Numbered from the stretch's first letter, positions 24,486 through 34,154 are shown. The stretch: 64,000 nucleotides of DNA from an uncultured Nioella sp. (GCA_947495575.1 CANLZL010000001.1:952869-1016868), one strand, 5' to 3'. Notes: generated by a model not told the origin, from the sequence alone. Made by a program: numbers and translations.

Positions 24486-26462
24486 ATGGCACTCGGGTCT
24501 GGAGCCGGACTGGGAATAGGCACGCTTGCTGCGGGCGGCGCGGTTGTGGCCGTGGCCGGGGTGATCGTTTATCAAGTGGCCTTCGCGCCGGATCCGGTGG
24601 CTGAGCCCACTGCCCCAATTGAAATTGCCAATGTTCCGGAGGAGCCAGTTCAGACTGCGACGGCTGAGGTCGTTGTCGAGACGCCCGAAGTCATTGCTGA
24701 CAATCCTGTCGTTGAGGCGCCGCCGGAAATTGCAGAGGTACCCCAAGAGCAGCAAATGCCGACGCCCCTTGTCGCACCCAGTTTCGATCTTGTGCGCGTT
24801 GACGCGGCGGGCGGAGCGATTATTGCCGGACAGGCTGAACCAAATGCGCAGCTCTTATTGCGACTGGATGGGCAAGAGGTTCACACGGCCTCTGCCGATG
24901 GGGCCGGGGATTTTGTCGCGATGTTGACGATCCCCGCGTCGGAAGTGCCACAAATATTGAGCATCGAAATGCTATTGGACGGGCAAGATCCGCTCAGATC
25001 TGACTCCAGCGTAATTATCTCGCCAACGCTTGTTCCTGTGGAAACAGCTGAGGCTTTGGCTGGAGTTGAGAACGAGGCCTTGCCAGTTGCTGATCCGCAA
25101 GAGGATGAGCCAATTGAGTTGGCATTATTGGATGATGCGCCGGATACTATGGCGACGCCGTCGGTTCCCGATCAACCCGCCGTTCCCGAAACGCCGGTAA
25201 CAGTTTCACAAGAGCCAGCGACGACAGTTGCCACAGAGGCCGTGCCGGACACAGTTATTGAAACGGCCACGGTAGCAGAGAACGATGCCGCAACAGTGCC
25301 TGAGATCGATACGGATCCGGTTGAAACCGGTGATGTGGTCTATCTGGCCTCTGACGAAAGTGTCGTCGATGAAATCACTCCTCAGGATCCCACGATTGAA
25401 CTCACAGACTCTGATATAGTTGTAGACGTTCAAGTCGAGGTTCCGGCAGTGCCGTCTGACGAAGCTCAGGTTGCGTCTTTGGTTGAAGATGAAGAGCCTT
25501 CGCCGGTTCCGTCAGAGCCTGTGCTGGACCAGCCATTGATATCGGATTCCGGTGGAACCAGCGAGGCCGAGCCAACAGAAGAGCTTGAGGTGGCAAGCAC
25601 AGACCTCACCGATGCACCTCCGTCGACAGACACGCTGGCCCCTTCGGCCAACCCATTACCCGTGACAGATAGGCCGGTCGCCTCGACCAGCCCAACGCAG
25701 CGTCCGGACACCGAACTTGCCGATGCGTCCGCAGAAAGCACGAACGTAGAGCCGGTCGAAGAGGTTTCCGGCGCAGTTGGGTCGAACGGGGATGTGCCTG
25801 CTGCGCCGCAGCCCGAGGCCGTCGCAGATCTGGCCGCTCCGGAAGCCCCGGCCCCCGCAAATCCAGCCCCCTCGAACTCTGCGCCCTCGAATTCTGCGCC
25901 CGAGACTGAGGCGCAGGCGCCGACGGTTTTGTTGGCCGATAGTGACGGCATCCGTGTTTTGCAATCTGGGCCTGGCCCGGTGCCACAGGTGCAGGAACAA
26001 ATTGTGCTAGACACGATTTCTTATGACACTGAAGGCGAGGTCATTCTTGCCGGGCGGGGGCCAGCGGAATCCGACGTGCGGTTCTATCTGGACAATCAGC
26101 CGGTGCAGCTGGCTGAGATCGACCAAAGCGGTGCCTGGCGCACACCGTTGCCGCAAGTGGATCCCGGCACCTACACGTTGCGTCTGGACGAAGTGGCGCA
26201 ATCGGGTGAAGTGCAAAGCCGGATCGAAACACCGTTCCAGCGCGAAGAACCCGAATTGGTGCAAAGTCTGCCGCAAAGCGCGGAGGGGCAAGTTGTGACG
26301 GTTCAGTGGGGCAACACGCTATGGGGGATAGCGCAGGAATACCTGGGCGAGGGCGTTGCCTATGTTCAGGTTTACGAGGCCAATCGCGACCTTATCCGAA
26401 ATCCTGATCTGATTTATCCCGGTCAAATTTTTGCAATTCCTGACAGAGATAGCGACAACTGA
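24486..26462 (+). CDS. membrane-anchored LysM protein with long acidic spacer
   Basis: 658 residues. An N-terminal anchor helix (LAAGGAVVAVAGVIVYQVAF) is followed by a first Ig-like segment (about residues 97-175: AGGAIIAGQAEPNAQLLLRL). A long disordered spacer rich in Glu, Asp, Pro, Val and Thr runs from about 180 to 480. A second Ig-like segment follows (about 508-585: GEVILAGRGPAESDVRFYL), then a C-terminal LysM domain (about 605-655: VQWGNTLWGIAQEYLG, NPDLIYPGQIFAIP). LysM binds peptidoglycan, so the protein probably bridges the inner membrane and the wall. Specific role unknown. It is followed after 119 bases by the Atm1-like exporter gene. Confidence 0.82.
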   Translation: MALGSGAGLGIGTLAAGGAVVAVAGVIVYQVAFAPDPVAEPTAPIEIANVPEEPVQTATAEVVVETPEVIADNPVVEAPPEIAEVPQEQQMPTPLVAPSFDLVRVDAAGGAIIAGQAEPNAQLLLRLDGQEVHTASADGAGDFVAMLTIPASEVPQILSIEMLLDGQDPLRSDSSVIISPTLVPVETAEALAGVENEALPVADPQEDEPIELALLDDAPDTMATPSVPDQPAVPETPVTVSQEPATTVATEAVPDTVIETATVAENDAATVPEIDTDPVETGDVVYLASDESVVDEITPQDPTIELTDSDIVVDVQVEVPAVPSDEAQVASLVEDEEPSPVPSEPVLDQPLISDSGGTSEAEPTEELEVASTDLTDAPPSTDTLAPSANPLPVTDRPVASTSPTQRPDTELADASAESTNVEPVEEVSGAVGSNGDVPAAPQPEAVADLAAPEAPAPANPAPSNSAPSNSAPETEAQAPTVLLADSDGIRVLQSGPGPVPQVQEQIVLDTISYDTEGEVILAGRGPAESDVRFYLDNQPVQLAEIDQSGAWRTPLPQVDPGTYTLRLDEVAQSGEVQSRIETPFQREEPELVQSLPQSAEGQVVTVQWGNTLWGIAQEYLGEGVAYVQVYEANRDLIRNPDLIYPGQIFAIPDRDSDN

Positions 26463-26581
26463 ACCATCTCCTTGCAAAAATGCACAATGAGATCACCGTT
26501 TCGTGAGGTGGTCATCGCTGGCGTCTCCGCATAGATAATAGCCGAATTTCGATCATTCTCTATTTTGCAGGGATCCGCCCA

Positions 26582-28504
26582 ATGCGCCGAACCACCATTA
26601 CTGACCAACCCACTGTGTCCGAGGCCCGCAAAAGCGGGATGCGGACAATCCGAAAGGTTGCACCGTATCTTTGGCCCGCCGCCCATCCATGGGTGAAAAA
26701 ACGTGTTCTTTGGGCCTTGGGGATGCTTGTGATTGCGCGGTTAGTCTCGGTCTACACGCCGTTTTTATATGCCGATGCGGTGGACACATTGGCCCAGGAA
26801 CGGAACCCGACAACAATGTTGGCGCTTGGGGCGGTTGGGCTAACAGTCGCCTACGGGGTGGCGCGAGCCATGTCGATCGGATTCCAGCAGTTGCGCGATG
26901 TGATCTTTGCGCGTGTCGGTCAACGGGCGCTGCGGCAACTGGCCCTTGAGACCTTTGAGCACATCCATGCGCTCAGCCTGCGCTATCACATCACCCGAAA
27001 GACGGGCGGTCTTAGCCGAATTATCGAACGCGGTGTAAAGGGCGTTGAGTTCCTGTTGCGCTTCATGCTCTTTTCCATCGGCCCGCTGGTGATCGAGCTT
27101 TTGCTGATCGGCATTGTGTTGGCGGTCCTGTTTGACATCACTTATTTCCTTGTCGTGGCTGTCACCATTTCGATTTACATCTGGTTTACCTTCAAAGTGA
27201 CCGAGCTGCGGGTGAAGATCCGCAAAGAGATGAACGATCAGGATACCGATGCCAATCAAAAGGCCATCGACTCGCTTCTGAATTTCGAAACCGTGAAATA
27301 TTTCGGCGCGGAAAAACGCGAGGCGGCCCGTTATGACAGCGCGATGGAGGGCTATGAAAAAGCTGCACTGAAAACGGCCTATTCGCTTGGCGCACTCAAT
27401 TTTGGCCAGTCGGTTATCATAACCATTGGCCTGGTTATCGTCATGGTCATGGCGGCTTTGGGTGTGGAACGTGGAGAATTGACGGTCGGCGATTTCGTCA
27501 TGGTCAATGCCTACATGATTCAGATCACAATGCCTCTCAACTTCCTTGGCACAGTGTATCGCGAGATTCGTCAGGCTTTGGTTGATATGGGCGAAATGTT
27601 CGATTTGTTGGAACAACCCGCAGATGTCACCGATGCCGACAATGCCGCCGATTTGGCCTGCACCAAGGGCGAAGTTGTTTTTGAAAACGTTGAATTTGGG
27701 TATGAGGCGGCACGACCTATTCTGCGCGGGATCAGCTTTACAGTTGGGGCAGGCGAAACCGTGGCGCTTGTCGGTCCTTCGGGGTCGGGCAAGTCCACGA
27801 TCGGGCGGCTCATGTTCCGGTTTTACGACGTTGATAATGGGGCTATTCGCATCGACGGGCAGGACCTGCGCGAAGTCACCCAAGACAGCCTGCATTCCAA
27901 AATTGGGGTCGTTCCGCAGGATACAGTGCTTTTCAACGACACGATCCGGTACAACATCGCCTATGGCCGCCCCGAGGCCAGCCATTCAGAGGTCGAGGGC
28001 GCGGCGAAAGCTGCCAAAATTCACGACTTCATCCAGTCGCTGCCAGAAGGGTATGAAACTGCGGTTGGCGAACGTGGCCTGAAACTGTCAGGTGGTGAAA
28101 AACAGCGTGTTGGCATTGCCAGAACCTTGCTGAAAGACCCGCCCTTGTTGTTGCTGGACGAGGCGACGTCGGCGTTGGACACGGAAACTGAACGTGAAAT
28201 TCAGGAAGAGCTGAAGATGATGGGGCAGGGGCGGTCGGTGATCACTATTGCGCACCGATTGTCGACAGTGGTGGATGCCGACCGGATCATCGTGCTGGAA
28301 AAAGGCGTGATCGTCGAAGAAGGTCGTCACGAAGATCTGCTTGAGAAAGAGGGGCGTTATGCCTCCATGTGGCATCGTCAGGCCGCGGAAGACGAAGAAA
28401 CACAGCCACGGTTGCGTGCTGTATCCGGAGGGGATTTCGGAACCGATGAGGATACCGGCAATAAGCCCGCCGATGGCAAATGGCGTTGGTCGCCCGACAA
28501 CTAA
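26582..28504 (+). CDS. Atm1-type ABC exporter (heavy metal / glutathione-conjugate)
   Basis: 640 residues: a six-helix membrane domain (about 30-340) fused to an ATPase with Walker A GPSGSGKST, Q-loop PQDTVLFNDT, signature LSGGEKQRVGIART and Walker B LLLLDEATSALD. The pattern, including NFETVKYFGAEKREAARYD, matches the Atm1/HMT1 group. In bacteria these export glutathione-metal conjugates; the mitochondrial relatives support cytosolic Fe-S cluster assembly. Other thiol and Fe-S genes lie elsewhere in the window (grxD, bolA, A-type carrier), but no direct operon link exists. Confidence 0.9.
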   Translation: MRRTTITDQPTVSEARKSGMRTIRKVAPYLWPAAHPWVKKRVLWALGMLVIARLVSVYTPFLYADAVDTLAQERNPTTMLALGAVGLTVAYGVARAMSIGFQQLRDVIFARVGQRALRQLALETFEHIHALSLRYHITRKTGGLSRIIERGVKGVEFLLRFMLFSIGPLVIELLLIGIVLAVLFDITYFLVVAVTISIYIWFTFKVTELRVKIRKEMNDQDTDANQKAIDSLLNFETVKYFGAEKREAARYDSAMEGYEKAALKTAYSLGALNFGQSVIITIGLVIVMVMAALGVERGELTVGDFVMVNAYMIQITMPLNFLGTVYREIRQALVDMGEMFDLLEQPADVTDADNAADLACTKGEVVFENVEFGYEAARPILRGISFTVGAGETVALVGPSGSGKSTIGRLMFRFYDVDNGAIRIDGQDLREVTQDSLHSKIGVVPQDTVLFNDTIRYNIAYGRPEASHSEVEGAAKAAKIHDFIQSLPEGYETAVGERGLKLSGGEKQRVGIARTLLKDPPLLLLDEATSALDTETEREIQEELKMMGQGRSVITIAHRLSTVVDADRIIVLEKGVIVEEGRHEDLLEKEGRYASMWHRQAAEDEETQPRLRAVSGGDFGTDEDTGNKPADGKWRWSPDN

Positions 28505-28526
28505 CGAGACCTTGCGCACAAATTAG

Positions 28527-28566
28527 AAAAAAACGGCCTCTGATCATCTCAGGGGCCGTTTTTTTT
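28527..28566. terminator. bidirectional intrinsic terminator
   Basis: An AAAAAACGGCCTCTGA arm pairs with TCAGGGGCCGTTTTTT around ATCATC, with one G-U type mismatch. T-runs on both strands allow it to end the Atm1-like gene (+) and the RND operon (-). Confidence 0.88.
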
Positions 28567-28607
28567 CTGCACAAAAGGGCAACTGTCAAATGGGCATTGG
28601 ATACCGC

Positions 28608-28760
28608 TAGAATAGGGTAACGAGAGGGGGCGCCGTTCGTCTCGGCCTTGGCAATTGCCGGGCAACAAGTCGATTTCGGTTGGGTGCATTGCCCCCTCTC
28701 GCCATGGTCACCAAGGGCTGCTCTTCCACATGGCGACCGGGGGACCCCCAGCCTGCACCG
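28608..28760. other. unexplained structured GC-rich intergenic region
   Basis: Two mutually exclusive long stems. CGAGAGGGGGC (28621-28631) pairs perfectly with GCCCCCTCTCG (28691-28701). Alternatively CCCCC plus TCGCCATG (28692-28706) pairs with CATGGCGA plus GGGGG (28729-28743). TAGAAT at 28608-28613, a good -10 box, lies just upstream of the first arm on the plus strand. No T-tract follows. It could be a structured RNA (strand unknown) or the 3' region of the RND operon transcript. It does not match SRP RNA, tmRNA, RNase P or 6S RNA as far as I can judge. Confidence 0.4.
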
Positions 28761-28788
28761 GGGGACCTCTGCGTTCACAATCCTGTTG

Positions 28789-31700
28789 TTATTCTGCGGC
28801 TCTGATCGTGGTATTGGCCGGGCTTGGCGGATCGATATCGTCAGGTTCGATCTGAAGATCTTCCTCAGACGAGGTCACTTGTTGTTCCGAAGGAACCACT
28901 GGCATGACAGGCGTAGTTGGTGCCTCCACCTCGACCTCATCTATTGGATCAGTAACCTGGTCCACCGGTGGTTCTTCCCACAAGATCTCCGGGTGACGGG
29001 CGCGCTTGGCCTCTCGGGCCAACGACCAATCCTGCGCGCGGCGGCTGATGCGGCGTGCCCCCAGGCGGCCAAGGGCCCGGCCGATCCATGCCACGATCGT
29101 CGTGATCCACACCCGAAGGGCCAGAACCGAAGGGGTGAAGAGCAAGGTCAGTACGGTTGCAATTCCAAGACCGAAGACAACCGCCGTTGCCAGCTGCTTC
29201 CACCACAGAGCCGTCGGGCTGTCGATGGTGTAGCCGCCACCGCCAAAGTCCAGACTGATGCCCCACATCATTGGGGCCAGACCGGCCATTGTGGTGATGG
29301 TGGTCAACAGAACCGGTCTGATCCGGGCCTCGGCTGTACGTGTAATCGCCTCAATCCGCGGCATATATCGGGAATACTCCTGATAGGTATCGATTAAGAC
29401 AATGTTGTTGTTCACCACGATCCCCGCCAAAGCCACGATCCCCGTCCCGGTCATAATGATTGAGAAGGTCTGATCCATCAGCACCATACCGATCAATACC
29501 CCGGTCGTGGACAGAACCACCGCCAGAAGGACCAGAATGGAGTTATAGACCGAGTTGAACTGCGCCAGAAGGATGATGAACATCAACCCAAGCGCACCTG
29601 CAAAAGCCGATTGCAGGAAGGCCGCAGATTCCTGTTCTTCCGCCTGATCGCCGGCCCATTCCCATGTCACAGACGCGGGGAACGGGTTTTCGGTTTCGAT
29701 CCAGTCTGTCAGGGCCTGAATGCGTTGGTTTGCGTTCACGATCACCACCTGCAGCGCCTGACCATCGTTCACAAGCTCTTGAACCTGGGCAATGGACATC
29801 GGGCCATAAAGGTCATCGAATTGGTAATAGGTCGTCTCGCCCGGTCCAACCGGATCGGCTAAGACGTCGTACGGCGCGCCATTGGCAACGTCTTCTGCTG
29901 GTACAATTCGGCCAAATCCCAGCTCAACCGGTTCTGCGGGGTCCTCACCGGCTTCGGCTTGAGGTGTGAATTGGATGATCGACAGGCCCGACACGACATC
30001 AGCGCCGACGGTGAAATAGCGGGACTGTTGGTAGCGGTCGATTTGGGCCAGTTGACTAACAGGCGTGCGGGTGACGAAATTCGACAGAGGGATCAACCCG
30101 TCAGCCGTGCGCACTCGCAACGAATCCAAAGTCGACAGTACCCGTTCATCTTCGGGGAATCGCACACGGATTTCGATTTCCTCATCTGAGGTCGGAACCC
30201 GCATCGTATCCAGGAAAATGCCGCGTGTGATCAACTGAACCATGCCGCCGACGGAGGCTACGCTGGCCCCATAGCGCCCGGCTGCTTCGACATCGACATC
30301 CAGCTCCCACTCAATCCCGGGCAGGGGAAGTGTGTCCCCGATCTGGAAAAGGCCATCCGTTTGTTCAAAACGTGCACGCGCGATGCGGGTCGCTTCTTGC
30401 AATTCTTCCCAATTGTCGCCGGATAGCCGCAGGTTTACGGGCTTGCCGGATGCAGGACCTTGCGCCACTTCACGCAGTTCGACAAAGACGCCCGGCAATT
30501 CATCCATCTGCACCTGCAAACGCTCCAGAACGGCGTTGCCATCAAATGCTGGGTCAATCGTTTCTCGTGGCAGCGTCAGTAAACCGCCAAGGAAGGAGAT
30601 CGGTTCACTGACAGTCGGACGGTCATCCCAAGGCACGAGGTCGAACTGAACTTGGCCAACAGAATCGCGGGGGGCGCCCGCGCCGCTGGTGTCATTGTTC
30701 AGACCACCCTGGCCTGCAAAGGCAAAGACATCTCGCACGCCCGGATCGGCCAGAACAATCTCTTCGACCTGCGCAACCAGCAGATCCATTTCTTCGACCG
30801 ACAGGTTGCCCCGCGCACGAACATAGGCGGTGGCCTGCTCTGGTTCTGTCTCAACAAAGAACTCGACGCCGTTATTGTTTTCGCCAAACCAGCCAAAGAC
30901 AAAAATGACGAAGCTAACAACCCCTGCAATCACCACAATCGGCATTACCGGGTTTCCGACAATCGCGTGAACCATCCAGCCAAACCAGCTGCGTTTATAT
31001 GCGGCTTTCACTTGTTGTTCAGGCGCTTCGCGTTGCAAAGATCCCATCATGACAGACAGAAGGGCAGCCCCAATCACGAACATCACGCCGCCGGGTAGCA
31101 TCGCCATGAAGGGTGAGGCACCGGGCTCAGGCTCTGGCAACAAAACACCGGGGTTGATGGTCTGCATGGCCGCCATGAACATGAAATAGCCGACCGCTGC
31201 GGCCACAACCGCACGCAGGATCCACCAAGGCAGGACCATTTTGACCACGCCGGTCGTGGTTTCGATCAGTCGAGAGAACCGCGCCGCAACACCGCCCAGA
31301 ACTGGCAGGTAAATCAACGCAACGATCAAGGAGGCCGTCAGAACGAAGATCAATGTAACAGGCAACATCCCCATGAACTCACCCGGAACACCGGGCCAGA
31401 ACAACATTGGCAGGAACGCGCAAAGGGTTGTGGCAGTCGAGGAAATAATCGGCCAGAACATGCGCTTTGCAGCGTCAGTATAAGCCTGCATGGGGCGGGC
31501 CCCCTCGGCCAAGCGCCGATCGGCGTATTCCACCACTACAATAGCACCATCAACCAACATCCCGACGGCAAGGATCAGGCCGAACATCACGATATTCGAG
31601 ATCGAGATGCCCATGATTCCCAACAGGATAAAGCACAGAAGGAATGAGGTTGGGATAGCAAACCCAACCAACAGGGCCGAGCGTGTGCCCAAGGCTGCCA

Positions 31701-32754
31701 GTACCACGATCATAACCAGCGCAATCGCGGTTAGAACCGAGCCTTCCAACTGGCGAACCATCGAATCGACAGTCACCGACAGGTCGAGCGTGGCTGTGAC
31801 ATCCACGGAATCCCGTAGTTCTTGCGGCCAATCCTCTTGTGCTGCCTCAATCTCTTGGCGCACCAATTGGGCCGTGTCGATAACGTTAAACCCAAGGCGT
31901 TTGACCACCTGCAATGCGATTGTGGTTTCACCGTTGAAACGCGCCGTGCCTTCACGGTCTTCATACGTCAGCCGGATTTGCGCCAGATCGCCCAATGTCA
32001 CGACACTGTCGCCGTTCACCTTGATTGGCAGGTTGTAAATGTCTTCGGTCGTATCAAAGCTTGATGGGATCGAGACGGCAATCGCGCCATTATCAGTTGA
32101 GATCTCGCCCGCGGCAATCAGCTGGTTGTTATTGACGACAGCGCCAATCAGTTCCTCAGCGGTGACATTGTAAGCTTCCAGTGCCAGCGGGTCGATCACA
32201 ACTTCGACCATTTCATCGCGGCCACCGGCCAATCCGGCTTCTAGAATTGGGGGCAGGGCCTCTAACCGGTCCTGCAACTCTTGAGCCAGTCTTAACATCG
32301 TCCGTTCCGGCGCGTCGCCGGACAGGGCCACGGTGATAATTGGAAACTCTGAGAAGTTCAGCTCATCCAGCGTGTAGTTTTCCGCGCCAACCGGGAATTC
32401 GGCGGCGGCCGTGTCCATAGCCTCGCGCACCTCGGCAATTGTGGCATCCTTGTCCCAACCGAACTCGAACTCCAGAATGATAAGCGCATACCCTTCAGAG
32501 GCGACGGCGGTGATTTTGTCCAAACCGTCCAGATCCTGAAACTCGGCCTCCATCGGGCGAACAAGCAGGCGTTCGGCGTCTTCGGCAGAAATGCCGGGGA
32601 ACGGGACCGATACAAACAAAGCCGGAATATCAATATCAGGCTCACCCTCTTTGGGCAGGCCAACATAAGCGGCGGTGCCCACCGTGATCGACAAGATCAC
32701 GAAGGCGACGACCATGCGCGCGCGTGATGCGGCCCAATCAACAAGACCGGTCAT
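28789..32754 (-). CDS. RND efflux transporter permease
   Basis: 1321 residues, longer than the usual 1030-1050. It has the RND architecture: an N-terminal helix, a large periplasmic loop, a helix bundle, a second loop and a second bundle. The TM4 motif reads VDGAIVVVE, so only the first of the two aspartates of the AcrB proton relay (VDDAIVVVE) is kept. The C-terminus has about 100 extra residues, basic (ARRISRRAQDW) and then Pro/Glu/Val-rich, likely cytoplasmic. The substrate (drug, metal or lipid) cannot be told. It overlaps the adaptor gene by four bases. No outer-membrane channel gene is nearby. Confidence 0.9.
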   Translation of the reverse strand: MTGLVDWAASRARMVVAFVILSITVGTAAYVGLPKEGEPDIDIPALFVSVPFPGISAEDAERLLVRPMEAEFQDLDGLDKITAVASEGYALIILEFEFGWDKDATIAEVREAMDTAAAEFPVGAENYTLDELNFSEFPIITVALSGDAPERTMLRLAQELQDRLEALPPILEAGLAGGRDEMVEVVIDPLALEAYNVTAEELIGAVVNNNQLIAAGEISTDNGAIAVSIPSSFDTTEDIYNLPIKVNGDSVVTLGDLAQIRLTYEDREGTARFNGETTIALQVVKRLGFNVIDTAQLVRQEIEAAQEDWPQELRDSVDVTATLDLSVTVDSMVRQLEGSVLTAIALVMIVVLAALGTRSALLVGFAIPTSFLLCFILLGIMGISISNIVMFGLILAVGMLVDGAIVVVEYADRRLAEGARPMQAYTDAAKRMFWPIISSTATTLCAFLPMLFWPGVPGEFMGMLPVTLIFVLTASLIVALIYLPVLGGVAARFSRLIETTTGVVKMVLPWWILRAVVAAAVGYFMFMAAMQTINPGVLLPEPEPGASPFMAMLPGGVMFVIGAALLSVMMGSLQREAPEQQVKAAYKRSWFGWMVHAIVGNPVMPIVVIAGVVSFVIFVFGWFGENNNGVEFFVETEPEQATAYVRARGNLSVEEMDLLVAQVEEIVLADPGVRDVFAFAGQGGLNNDTSGAGAPRDSVGQVQFDLVPWDDRPTVSEPISFLGGLLTLPRETIDPAFDGNAVLERLQVQMDELPGVFVELREVAQGPASGKPVNLRLSGDNWEELQEATRIARARFEQTDGLFQIGDTLPLPGIEWELDVDVEAAGRYGASVASVGGMVQLITRGIFLDTMRVPTSDEEIEIRVRFPEDERVLSTLDSLRVRTADGLIPLSNFVTRTPVSQLAQIDRYQQSRYFTVGADVVSGLSIIQFTPQAEAGEDPAEPVELGFGRIVPAEDVANGAPYDVLADPVGPGETTYYQFDDLYGPMSIAQVQELVNDGQALQVVIVNANQRIQALTDWIETENPFPASVTWEWAGDQAEEQESAAFLQSAFAGALGLMFIILLAQFNSVYNSILVLLAVVLSTTGVLIGMVLMDQTFSIIMTGTGIVALAGIVVNNNIVLIDTYQEYSRYMPRIEAITRTAEARIRPVLLTTITTMAGLAPMMWGISLDFGGGGYTIDSPTALWWKQLATAVVFGLGIATVLTLLFTPSVLALRVWITTIVAWIGRALGRLGARRISRRAQDWSLAREAKRARHPEILWEEPPVDQVTDPIDEVEVEAPTTPVMPVVPSEQQVTSSEEDLQIEPDDIDPPSPANTTIRAAE

Positions 32755-34010
32755 TGCGTCAGCTCCTGGTAGTGAGGATCAACCTCGACCCCTTCGGTGA
32801 CAAATTCCTGTCCAATGACGATGACATCAACCGCTTCGGGCAAACCGCCCAGCAATACGCCATTTACCGTATCGCGCATGTAAACCACCGGTACGAATTG
32901 GGCGATGTTATCCTCATCCACAATCCTCAGGCCAAGATCGCCGTCATCGTTCAGCGTCATGGCAGAGGAGGGCAACAGGTGGGCCAATTGGCCTTCCGAT
33001 GAAATCAGAATATCCGCAGTCTGGCCGTCGCGAATGCTGAGATCCGAGTTGTCGACAGTTATCTCAACCCGGAAGGTCCGGGTCTGCGGGTCTGCGGCAC
33101 GACTGATAAAGGTCACTTCACCGCGCACTTCGGCACCGCTGGCCAATCGCGCTCCGGCCAGGGCGCCAAGTGACACGCGGTCTACCTGCGCTTCCGGCAC
33201 AAATCCAATAAGCTTGATCGGATCAAGCTGAATGACAGTGGCGCAAAGGGCGCCGGGCTGCATCAACGAGCCAATTTCAGCCGTATCCGTCTCCAAATGG
33301 CCCGAGAATGGCGCAAACATCTGTAGACGTTCAATTTCCTGGTTGGCCCGCATCACACCTGCTTCGGCGGATTGGATGCCGCTCATCGCGGCTTCTACAC
33401 CGGCTTGGGCAGATTGAATTGCCGCTTGAGCGGCAGAAACAGTCGCCGCGGTCGACACGGCACGGGTTTCCGAGGCAAATCCGCTTTCTGACAAACGGGT
33501 TGCAGCATTGTTGTTTATTTCAGCTTCGGCCAGTCGGGCCACAGCCTCTGCGACGCGAGCTTCGGCTTCGGGAAGCCGGCTTTGTGCTTCGGCCAGACGG
33601 GCCTGCGCCTCGGCGACGTCAGACTGACGAGTGCCCACCGCGATTTCGCACATGAGCTGGCCTTCGGTTACAAAGGCGCCAGCGCGAATTGGTTGGGAAA
33701 TGATCAAACCCGAGGTTTCGGCCCGGACTTCAACCTGTCGGGCAGCTTCCGTGCGGCCCCGCAACAAGACGGCTGAGTCGACGATTTCGGCAATGGATTG
33801 ACGAACGACTACAGAAACTCGGCTGTCCTCGGCCTCTTCCTCAGCCATCGCATCTATTGGGGCAGCGACCTCCATTGGCGCGTCTTCCGCCACTTCCTCA
33901 GCCGAAGGTTGGAATTGCTGGGCAAAGGACACAAGCCGGTCCCGCTCCAAAACCACCATGTACAATACGGCGCATACAAGCAGGGCCGTGATAATCGAAA
34001 AAATGCGCAT
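32751..34010 (-). CDS. RND efflux periplasmic adaptor (membrane fusion protein)
   Basis: 419 residues with an N-terminal membrane anchor (IFSIITALLVCAVLYMVVL), a lipoyl/barrel half (VEVRAETSGLI), a long Ala/Glu-rich coiled coil (about residues 140-225, repeats of EAQARLAEAQSRL type), and a beta-barrel (TFISRAADPQTRTFRVEI). The adaptor joins the permease to an outer-membrane channel. First gene of the pump operon, with a strong promoter just upstream. Confidence 0.92.
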   Translation of the reverse strand: MRIFSIITALLVCAVLYMVVLERDRLVSFAQQFQPSAEEVAEDAPMEVAAPIDAMAEEEAEDSRVSVVVRQSIAEIVDSAVLLRGRTEAARQVEVRAETSGLIISQPIRAGAFVTEGQLMCEIAVGTRQSDVAEAQARLAEAQSRLPEAEARVAEAVARLAEAEINNNAATRLSESGFASETRAVSTAATVSAAQAAIQSAQAGVEAAMSGIQSAEAGVMRANQEIERLQMFAPFSGHLETDTAEIGSLMQPGALCATVIQLDPIKLIGFVPEAQVDRVSLGALAGARLASGAEVRGEVTFISRAADPQTRTFRVEITVDNSDLSIRDGQTADILISSEGQLAHLLPSSAMTLNDDGDLGLRIVDEDNIAQFVPVVYMRDTVNGVLLGGLPEAVDVIVIGQEFVTEGVEVDPHYQELTQ

Positions 34011-34036
34011 TGCGTAAGCCTCATGTCCCAGGCGAT

Positions 34037-34065
34037 GTTATTGATGTTAACATTGGGCGTGTCAA
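34037..34065 (-). promoter_or_regulatory. promoter of the RND operon
   Basis: On the minus strand a consensus TTGACA (34060-34065), a 17-base spacer and AATAAC (34037-34042). The predicted start lies about 20 bases before the adaptor ATG, giving a very short leader. Confidence 0.65.
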
Positions 34066-34134
34066 TTGAGATTTCAACCGCTAATACGGTGAACCGGTCC
34101 GTTTAGTTTACTTTTTCTTTTTAACCGCTGCAAG

Positions 34135-34154
34135 ACTGAACTGTTTTGTTCAGT
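34135..34154. promoter_or_regulatory. 20-base palindrome between the RND operon and yfgM-like gene
   Basis: ACTGAAC, a 6-base spacer, GTTCAGT. Perfect seven-base arms fit the footprint of a dimeric repressor such as TetR. It lies 70 bases upstream of the RND -35 box. No regulator gene is adjacent, so the binding protein would be encoded elsewhere. Confidence 0.4.

Noticed and set aside
28621..28760. SRP RNA, 6S RNA, RNase P or tmRNA in the GC-rich region
   Set aside because: A GGAAGAGCAGCC stretch on the minus strand faintly recalls the SRP core GGAAGGAAGCAGCC, but the paired GGTCAGG side is missing. No tmRNA tag frame, RNase P GAGGAAAGUCC, or 6S bubble was found.
28648..29397. 249-residue plus-strand open frame over the end of the RND gene
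   Set aside because: Shadow of the RND permease coding strand; low-complexity Cys/His/Arg content and no family pattern.
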